From: Thalassia testudinum
Lineage: Eukaryota > Streptophyta > Magnoliopsida > Alismatales > Hydrocharitaceae
Reading direction: 5' to 3'
Length of the DNA: 64,000 nt
Assembly (NCBI GenBank): GCA_037157565.1
Contig: JAZHRO010000073.1
Coordinates: forward strand, 11,166,501 to 11,230,500
Made by a program: the position numbers and the translations under genes
Shown: positions 57,181-64,000 of the stretch, piece by piece
Layout of the letters: each line of letters starts with the position of its first letter
Position numbering within the stretch: position 1 is the first letter of the stretch
The notes under the pieces: model-generated
The model's database searches: none
What the model saw: the letters and a program-made list of their open reading frames with translations, nothing else
Told to the model about the DNA's origin: nothing

Positions 57181-58517
57181 TGATGATGAGACTTACGTTT
57201 GATTAAGATGATTGCAATAAAAAGATGTGTCGTTGATGTATTTTATGTGGTGGAAATCTTATATCAAAATTTCATTAAATCTAACCACGATGATTAAGAT
57301 GTCATATCCATAGGGAGGAATAGATGCAATAAATTCATGAATATTTCCCTTTGTATCTGCCCAATCAATGCGAGAGAGATGCTTACGTTCGAGGCGAAAT
57401 AAGGCAAAAAGAAGGAAACACACAATAACTGGAGAATGTAAGATTATGGGTGCAGTTTTTCCTCAATAAAATATTTATTAAAAGTTGTGATCATTAGTGG
57501 CATCTCATGTAATTTCCAACAGTATTCGTACGAGAGAGGAATGATGCAAATCTGAGTCACAATTTGATGCAATCGAAAGTGAAAAATATGTACTGAATAA
57601 TAATGAGAAAGTATAAGTGCTGTGATGTAATTTCACCTCAATATAATATTCAAAAATTAAAATTAAAATCGATGGCAATGGCATCAAATGTAAATACTAA
57701 TAGAACCTGAAATAGAGGAATTCTTTACCTCGTGCGTGCACGAAGAAGAGGCCACGGTCGGGCGTGTGGAGCTCAGAAGAGGTTGGCTGTGACGAGGGCT
57801 ACGCGTGAGTGGAGACGGCACGTCAAACGATGTTCAGAGTTGGCACCGATGATGAGGAGGACCGACGACGGTGGCGGTGGCTCACCGACGCACGTGTGCT
57901 GTTGTCGGCCTGTCAGAGGGTGAGGCTGCCCTCGTGGAGTCGAGGAGAGATTGTTGGCGTCGATGGCGCGAAGCTTCGAGGTCCATGGATGTGGCTACGA
58001 GGAGGAACACGCTGACGTTGGGTTCTTTCGGGGAAGTCGATGAATAGTGATTGGAGAGGAGGTGCTCGCATGCACACGCATGCGAGGATAATGGCCGTGC
58101 ATGGCTGTTGGAGGCTTGCGCGCGCAAGAAGGATGAAGGTGATGCTGCAACCTGTTGCGCGAGGGGATGCTGCGTGGATGGCGCACACATGGCTGGTGGC
58201 CACGTGGTTGGGTTCTTATTGGGTTGCAGGGAATGGTGGTGGAGAAGGTAGGTTGAAGAAGAAGTAGATGAAGGGAAGAACGGAGGAGTTGACAGTGGGC
58301 ATTGATGATGGTGGTTGCGAATGTGCACGCTGTCACTGTGCATAGGAGATCAAGGGTGGGTGGAGGAAGAAGATGGAGCCTGCTTCAGATCATAGTGCAC
58401 GCCTTGTCCATGTGTGTGCATCAAGAGCACGGTGGAGAGCTTGTTTCACGGTGGTGGCGAGGGAGAGGATCCCTACCAAGGGAAGATTCTTGAGAGCCAC
58501 AGAGGGAAGGATCCTTC
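57181..58517 (-). mobile_element. element B 5' LTR, truncated at its high end
   Basis: Starts TGATGATGAGACTTACG next to the primer site and is collinear with 20237-21570. It ends at GGATCCTTC where the copia-like LTR begins, so its U3 end is displaced out of the window. Confidence 0.85.
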
Positions 58518-58928
58518 TGTTGGTGCTAGAGCACCACGAATGTTTATTTTGATGATAACAAAACACATGTCTTTTAACATTTGCTTTTGAGTCCTAGTTT
58601 TCAGGTCAAATTGCAAATGGAGACATATGTTTAGACGGAGTTCTATCTCACATCCATGGCGGATTGGAGGAGCTGGACAGAGGCGAAGGAGCTTCGCGAG
58701 GAGCGAAAGCTTGAAGATGGAAGGACAGGAAGAATATGATAGATTTTTGTTTATCTTTTTCTATGTACTTTTGTCTTTATATCCTTGCTCTTTTTGTTTC
58801 TTAGAATATCTGTTAAAGAGCCTCAAAAGATCCTTAAAGTAGTCCTAGGAACACCTGCACTACCTTAGGATACTTAGGTTTCTATAGAAAACTTAGAAAA
58901 CCAAAATAGGGATCAGACAACCTTTTTA

Positions 58929-59460
58929 GACGTCTAATCTGAATTTCAGATGTCTGATAAAAACTTTTAAGACGTCTGACTGTTGACTCAGACGTCCGAT
59001 TATTTAGGCAGGACTTAGTTCTGTCTGATGAAATCAGACGTCCAGACCTTAGTCCAAACGTCTTAGGAGACATCTGATGCCTTTGCCAGACGTCCAATTA
59101 GTGGACCGTTGGCTTCCTTAGCAAGCATTGAGGGAATGACCGTTAGCCTCGTATTAGACGTCCGTAGAGGACCCCAGGCGTCTGATACATGATCGTTTTG
59201 CCTCGACTGACCCAAAATCTTCCTTCAGAGATTTTATAGCCGTTAGACTCGTTAAGAATCCATTTCCAGAGAACAAATAGGTTTCCAGACGTCCAGACCT
59301 TGTGCCAGATGTCCTGTGTGTCATCTGATGGACTTTCACTAGAACCCTGTTTAGGTCTGATTCAAGTCAGGAAGGAAACCCGCCTAAAATCAGATGTCTG
59401 ACTTAGTTTCCAGACGTCTTAATTGGGATTTCCAGACGTCTGATGCCAAGACCAAACGTC
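58929..59460. repeat. array of eight 26-bp GACGTC bipartite modules
   Basis: Hexamer pairs start at 58929/58949, 58971/58991, 59037/59057, 59069/59089, 59157/59177, 59288/59308, 59393/59413 and 59435/59455: every pair is 20 bases start to start. The hexamers are GACGTC or one-step variants. The middle 14 bases vary, and several modules are inverted repeats (GACGTCTGA and TCAGACGTC at 58971). Confidence 0.88.
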
Positions 59461-59572
59461 TGATGACCCTGTCAAAATCATGATTAATTCTGACTACGGC
59501 CTAATTCTCTTTGGCTTTGCACCCAACGGCTATGGAAGCCTTCCAAGGTCTTCCAAAGCCTTCCTAGGGCCT

Positions 59573-59582
59573 CTATAAATAG
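59573..59582 (+). promoter_or_regulatory. TATA box of the copia-like LTR
   Basis: CTATAAATAG, about 110 bases downstream of the last GACGTC module. Confidence 0.6.
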
Positions 59583-60563
59583 AGGAGGACCCCTTGGCTT
59601 GTAAGACACACCAAGACACACTAAGTGATGAGAGCCTCATCATGAGCCATAACTAGCTCATTTTGACCCAATAAAGAAGATAAAAGCTCCTACATAACCT
59701 AGAAGAAGGCCTAACTGAAGGAACAAGTGCTCTGAGAAGAAAACATGAAATAAAGGTTAAAACTGCAATTTTACCATTGCAGTAGATAAACGGGATTTCT
59801 TAGAGGCAAAACATAGGTCAAATGGTCTAAATGAGATAAAAAGTGGGTTGAGTCAATCAGAAATGGGTTCATGTGCAATCTAAGAACTAAAAGATACTTG
59901 GTAACCCTAAAACAGACCCGCTTAAATAAAAAAGGTTTCGGTCAGAACAAAAAGCAAGTAAACCCTCTACAAATCATGGAAAAACATACTCTAGGGTTTA
60001 GAACACTTAATTTGGCCTTTGGAACCTAGTTTGACCTAGATTAGGGTCCTAGCTCTTCAATTAACCTAATTTGGGTTTTTATGCAAAATATCCAGTCAAA
60101 CGAGGTCAAACCTGAAATCTAACTTCTCCATTGGATTCCTTAGGTCCAAATTAGGTTTATACCAAAATTTGGACCTAAGGAGAGGTCATCTTGACCTACT
60201 TTGCAATTTAGTACACCCAAATCACAAATTGGTCCCTATCTTTTGAATACCGTTGCAGAGAACCCCCTAGGTTCTTCGCCTCCTTTGCAAACCGGTCCTG
60301 CCGCCATTGCTAGGGCAGAACCGAGCTCCGGCGAGGTTCGGAGAGGGATTGCTCTCTAATCCCTCAGAGATTCCCTCCCAGAAATGGAAGGAGAATTCTC
60401 TGAAGAATTGCCTTCCATTTAAGACCGATATCGATCCCTGGTGTGAACCCAATCTTTCGTGCGAACGCATGAGAGATTTGGGTATCCTAACTCCTTTCCA
60501 TCTCCGGCGACCAACCTCAGGCAATTACGTGCCCTTCACGCCCTGCACACCAATTCCAGCGCC

Positions 60564-60571
60564 TATATAAG
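60564..60571 (+). promoter_or_regulatory. TATA box of the E6 LTR
   Basis: TATATAAG, at a position equivalent to the TATA boxes of the E4 LTRs. Confidence 0.6.
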
Positions 60572-61212
60572 AACCCACAACTCCGGCCGAAGAGGCTGAG
60601 CTTGGTTTGGCCGAGGTTCCACCCCCAATTCCTCTCCTCCTGCCCGGCCAAACTCCCAGCAGGCTCCGGCGAGGCCCCCTCCCCTCCCTCTTCGCTCTGC
60701 CACAAAACCAGTGGCAGAGTTAACTTCCTGACCTTCCTCCGCGTCGCGCAGTACCAGCGCACGCCGCCTCAGCCCCGTCGTCGCCGTCGTCCTCCCCCAC
60801 TGGGCGTCATCTTCTCCGGCGACAGCAGGTACTGCTGTTCGCCCTCCGTCCCCTTTCGTCCTTACAGTTAGGTTAGAACTCCTCTCCATCCTCTCCTCTC
60901 TCTTTTCCCCCTGTTATCTCCCTTGATCGACCCTCGACAGATGCTAACCACCTCCATCGTCTTCGCCTCCGACCGCACTCCGGCGAGCCGCCCACACCAC
61001 TCCAGCCCTCCACACGGCTCGCCAACCACCTCGAAAGCTCCGCCTCACCTCCAGGAACACACTCCACCCTACCACTGCCACTCCAGCCCTCCACAATCAT
61101 CCCCCGACCAACCCACCATCTCCGGCCACAGGTTGACCTAGGCACGCACGCCTAGGCCGACCTGCGGCCTGCAGCACTGCCCACCGCCTTCGCCGTGCCA
61201 CGGCGAAGGTCT

Positions 61213-61275
61213 CTAGCTATTCTGATTGGGCCGAGAGGCGCGTTTTGTGTATGACAGGGTTTGAGCCGCTGCCGC
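61213..61275 (+). other. tRNA-like segment in the E6 LTR
   Basis: CTAGCTATTCTGATTGGGCC, then GGGTTTGAGCC as a B-box-like stretch (61257-61267). It aligns with the minus strand of E4 at 51585-51650 (TATTCTAATGAGGCCGC, AGGTTTCGACCTC). The A box is weaker than in E2, E3 and E5. Confidence 0.4.
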
Positions 61276-61789
61276 CATGGACGACCTCTGATGAAGCTCC
61301 CACGAAGCTCCAGGCACCCGGTCTTCCAGGCTATAGGTGCTGCATACTAGCGCGAGTGTCGCAAGGTGCACGAGTCCAGCCAAGGAGCGCTAGCAGAGCC
61401 AGCAGCTGCGGGGCAATCGCACGACGAGGCTTCTGCAGGCGCGCGTGAAGGCGAGACCAGATAGTCCCACATCGTGGGATTGCAACCCTCAGGTACCATA
61501 TAAGTTGTTTTTGTGTTTTACTCTTATCGCCTCAGTAAGCACAGGGGTGAGGTCCCTCACTGATCCCACACCCGCCTCGTCCGCGGCCTGACCACGCGGA
61601 CCTGGCGAATCAGACCCGACCTAGACCTACGCACTCCTCGCGCATCACACACCTGCAGGTGCGCCTGGTCTCGGGTACGATCCGACCCGATTATGGCTGT
61701 GGCTCTGGGAGAGCGGTTTGAGTGAATTGCTTGAGAGAGAGAGACGCGCGGGTAGAGGGAGAAGGGTTAGGTTTTGCTCCTGTGCAGGC

Positions 61790-62055
61790 AGGCTGAACGC
61801 AGGAGGAGAAGGACTTGGCCGCGAGAAGGAAAAGAAAGAAAGAAGAAGGAACGGCAGAGAAGAATAGAAGAGGAAGAAACAAGGCAGAGAAGAAGAAGCA
61901 AGAAAGAAGCCTTCGCAGGGGAAGAAAGAAAAGAGCAAGCCAGAAGCAAAGGCACAGAGAAGCCAAGTGAAGACTTTGCAGAGATCAGAAGAAGAAAAGA
62001 AAGAGCAAAGACTGCAGCAGAAGAAGAAGAAGAATAATCAAGAAGAAAAGGAGAA
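61790..62055 (+). repeat. purine-rich low-complexity tract in the E6 LTR
   Basis: Almost pure A/G (GAAGAAGAAAG-type) on the sense strand just upstream of U5. The matching tracts in E4 and E7 appear as pyrimidine runs on the plus strand because those elements are inverted. Lysine/glutamate-rich translations of it are not genes. Confidence 0.85.
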
Positions 62056-62065
62056 ATGCTTTTAA

Positions 62066-62091
62066 GACGTCTGATCACAAGATCAGACGTC
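62066..62091. repeat. single perfect 26-bp GACGTC inverted repeat
   Basis: GACGTCTGATC, four bases, GATCAGACGTC: eleven-base perfect arms, hexamers 20 bases apart. Located between the purine tract and U5 of the E6 LTR. Confidence 0.9.
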
Positions 62092-62335
62092 CAATTTCAT
62101 ATTTTTTTGCCCTAACTCCTTTTAATCGCATACATTCATACCTGAATTGATATTTTGAGTAAATTAGAGTGTTCAATTACATTTTGATTTAGTGGTAAGT
62201 TCCATTTGCTCCCTGTGTTCGACCTCGGATACTCCGGTCTTCGAGTAATAAAAACTTTGTATTTGTTCGAACGTTTTGTCGGTTATACTACAACATAATA
62301 CGCTTTAAATCCGCACGAAACGCCCGTGAACATTT

Positions 62336-62353
62336 TGGCGCCGTTGCCGGGGA
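62336..62353 (+). other. E6 primer-binding site (tRNA-Asp)
   Basis: TGGCGCCGTTGCCGGGGA, the full complement of the 3' end of plant tRNA-Asp as used by Athila-type elements, three bases after the LTR. The only unmutated copy in the window. Confidence 0.92.
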
Positions 62354-63515
62354 GCACTGCACAATTTACCACTAGTCTCTACATTCTTTTTATCATATTG
62401 AACACTAACTTGCCCTACTTTTCTTTGATGTGATCTTGCAGGTACTTCATGAGAAAATCTCTCCCGCAAGTCAACCACTCCAGGGCAGGTAATTTCTTTT
62501 CTTCCTTAATCATCCCCTAATCTTTGAAAGACAAAAGGAAGAAAATCAAGTTAGGAATCAATTGCCTTCTTTATATAGTAATCACCATCTCTAAGGCAAA
62601 ACATTTCTTGATTTTGCGAAAATTTCTGCAAATATTCTTGAAGTTGGAGTGATTTTTTTTCCATCCCACAAATTCTTGTGCCTAATTGAAAATAAACGCT
62701 TAATCTCGGTGGACCACACACTTCTTGTTTATAAGTCCAAAGAGAACTTTTGAAAAAGAAAAAGAGGATTGGAAATAGAACCAAATTAGGGTTTCCACAT
62801 TAGGGTCTTGAAGCGTAGTCACACATGCCTGTGTAAAAGGAAATAAACCCTCCCGCATCAGTGTGCTACCCAAGCCCTTGATTGAAGAAAGTTAAATAAG
62901 ACAAACCCTAAAATTGAGCTCTAAAATCACTTGAATCTTAAAATTTTCTTTTGACCTAATAACCTGGGAGTTAAATCAGGGTGATCTCTAGGCTCCGAGC
63001 TTAGAATCATTCTGCCATCTATAGGACAGGTCAGGTGAAGTTGACCCCTTGGGTCAACCAACCTCTAAATTAGGTCACAATACCAAAAACATCTAAAGTT
63101 CAAGTGAGAACCCTAAAAGCACCTTTGAAATAAAAAGTGATAGACTTAAGAGGTCAAGGTCCCCATTCTGGTTTACCTGGAATCTTAGTGACAAGAGAGG
63201 TCGGGTGGGGGAAACCCTGTAACCCGTAGGGACGCTCTACCGTGTAGGGGTCTTTGCGGGACTCTCCCTCTCTGGCTGCCCAGGTAATTCTCAGGTGGAC
63301 GATCTTCGGATCTAGGGGTTCATCCGCCCCAAACCTCCATAGTCATCCAAACATCTTTTGGGTGTCTTGATTGGGTCAAGAACATCTCCAGTCCTGCATC
63401 TTTTCTCTATAGAGCACACACACTCATTTTCAGTGGGACTCGTTATTCAGATCTGATCGCTTCATAACACATCTTGAGTCAAACTCTGATCGTGATTCCA
63501 CCACCTGATCCAAAT
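62354..63515 (+). other. E6 5' leader
   Basis: Non-coding. It is collinear with the E4 leader, with strongest similarity at about 63150-63330 (AGGTCAAGGTCCCCATTC, GTGGGGGAAACCCTGTAAC, TTTGCGGGACTCTCCCTCTC). Confidence 0.75.
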
Positions 63516-64000
63516 ATGCAGCCGAACCACCTAGGACTACCAGTCGAGAAACCTGAATACCGGAGATCCATGAGAGATAAAATGATTGAGGATGCCATGA
63601 GATTTTATGAAAATGAAGAAACCTCAACAACAGTAGGAAACATTCAGGTTGATGTCCCAACAACCACAACCTTTGTCATAACTTGTGTCCAAGTACTATT
63701 AGCAGAAGCCAACAAAGGATCAACCCGTGACTTGCTCATTACTGCATACATTGAGATAGAAAAACTGCACAATAGTGAATACCTTCAATGTATGACAAAT
63801 CCTCGACTTTGGAAGCAACACCAAGATAGTCTTGAAAAACGGGAAGAGATAATGAGATTAATAAAACAAGTGATTGATCAGAAATACCCGTACATACCGC
63901 CAACAGAGGATGAACTATCTTGGGACAACATCGAGGATAAATCTGATCTCGGGTTTGGGGCACAAAATGGTTGTGGATTCCCAACCCAGATGGAGTATAA
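63516..64000 (+). CDS. E6 acidic ORF of unknown function, N-terminal part, open
   Basis: An uninterrupted frame from ATG at 63516 to the window edge (161 codons). It reads MQPNHLGLPVEKPEYRRSMR, KMIEDAMRFYENEETSTTVG, VDVPTTTTFVITCVQVLLAE, YIEIEKLHNSEYLQCMTNP and EEIMRLIKQVIDQKYPYIPP. It is the best-preserved copy of the family I protein (see 13727-15238 and 47737-49250) and carries Trp and Arg codons where those copies have stops. E4 has an ATG nine codons further up; here that codon is GTG, so 63516 is the first ATG. The segment looks like a compact helical domain with no zinc knuckle or pol motif. It begins 1.16 kb after the primer site, the normal gag position. The acidic C-terminal half is outside the window. 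Confidence 0.8.
   Translation, partial: MQPNHLGLPVEKPEYRRSMRDKMIEDAMRFYENEETSTTVGNIQVDVPTTTTFVITCVQVLLAEANKGSTRDLLITAYIEIEKLHNSEYLQCMTNPRLWKQHQDSLEKREEIMRLIKQVIDQKYPYIPPTEDELSWDNIEDKSDLGFGAQNGCGFPTQMEY

Larger units (their letters stand above)
58518..59625 (+). mobile_element. Ty1/copia-like LTR, 5' part
   Basis: Begins TGTTGGTGCTAGAGCACC, a copia-style LTR start with a seven-base stem, followed by TTTTGATGATAACAAAAC, common in plant copia LTRs. A TATA box lies near its end and E6 is inserted at 59626, so only U3 and possibly the start of R are present. No copia coding sequence is in the window, so the superfamily rests on the terminus alone. Confidence 0.6.
59626..62332 (+). mobile_element. 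E6 5' LTR (family I, plus strand)
   Basis: It runs from TGATGAGAGCCTCATCATG to CCCGTGAACA, directly followed by an intact primer site. It is the reverse-complement relative of the E4 LTRs (CATGAGC, TAACTAGCTCATTTTGACC; GTTCGACCTCGG in U5). Inserted in the copia-like LTR; left flank CTAAG. The 3' LTR is off-window. Confidence 0.9.

Noticed and set aside
57882..58343. Open frame of 153 codons on the minus strand, His/Ser/Pro-rich
   Set aside because: It lies in the GC-rich U3 of LTR B and is not kept open in the partner LTR at 20237-21766.
58929..59460. Regularly repeated 26-bp units resembling a CRISPR array
   Set aside because: The repeat units are palindromic pairs with variable centres and irregular gaps, inside an LTR of a plant genome, with no cas genes.

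Overview
The window is plant nuclear DNA, almost certainly from an angiosperm with a large, repeat-filled genome. The evidence is several long-LTR Ty3/gypsy elements of the Athila/Tat type primed by tRNA-Asp, a CACTA transposase remnant, a Ty1/copia-like LTR fragment, and no convincing intact host gene. The species cannot be told from the sequence.

Layout. Positions 1-8932 are the least repeat-dominated part. They hold a decayed CACTA transposase tail (9-1457), a GC-rich gene fragment with an internal tandem duplication (1829-2600), and three exon-like islands (4887-5031, 6266-6392, 8717-8906). A solo LTR (6540-8689) lies between the last two islands. From 8933 to 58517 the sequence is a nested stack of minus-strand LTR elements. 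E7 (from 8933) is split at 15445 by E5, an autonomous element. E5 is split inside its reverse transcriptase at 20237 by element B. B carries a second, different LTR (A2, 21767-24043) joined to an internal region that ends in B's own primer site at 57161. That internal region is interrupted by E2 (25078-42740, itself split by the autonomous E3 at 28843-38694) and by E4 (42863-53236). B's upper LTR is cut at 58518 by a copia-like LTR, which is cut at 59626 by E6, a plus-strand relative of E4 and E7 that runs off the window.

How the parts relate. E3 and E5 encode gag and/or pol, and both are decayed; E3 has lost catalytic residues in RNase H and integrase. E7, E4, E6, E2 and B have no recognisable pol. 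They carry long open frames of unknown function, acidic towards the C-terminus. E7, E4 and E6 share one such protein (about 500 residues); E2 and B carry others with Tyr/Pro-rich N-termini. Where these parts are present, both classes share a tRNA-Asp-type primer site, a related U5 motif, and two polypurine-plus-hairpin modules bracketing the 3' non-coding region. This fits a system in which pol-less elements are mobilised in trans by autonomous relatives (inference).

The most unusual signal is a 26-bp bipartite module, two GACGTC-like hexamers whose starts are 20 bp apart, mostly as an inverted repeat. It occurs about 16 times, in LTRs of at least three unrelated families. Several LTRs also contain a tRNA-like segment with A-box and B-box sequences in the sense orientation of the element. 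All boundaries were placed by eye.
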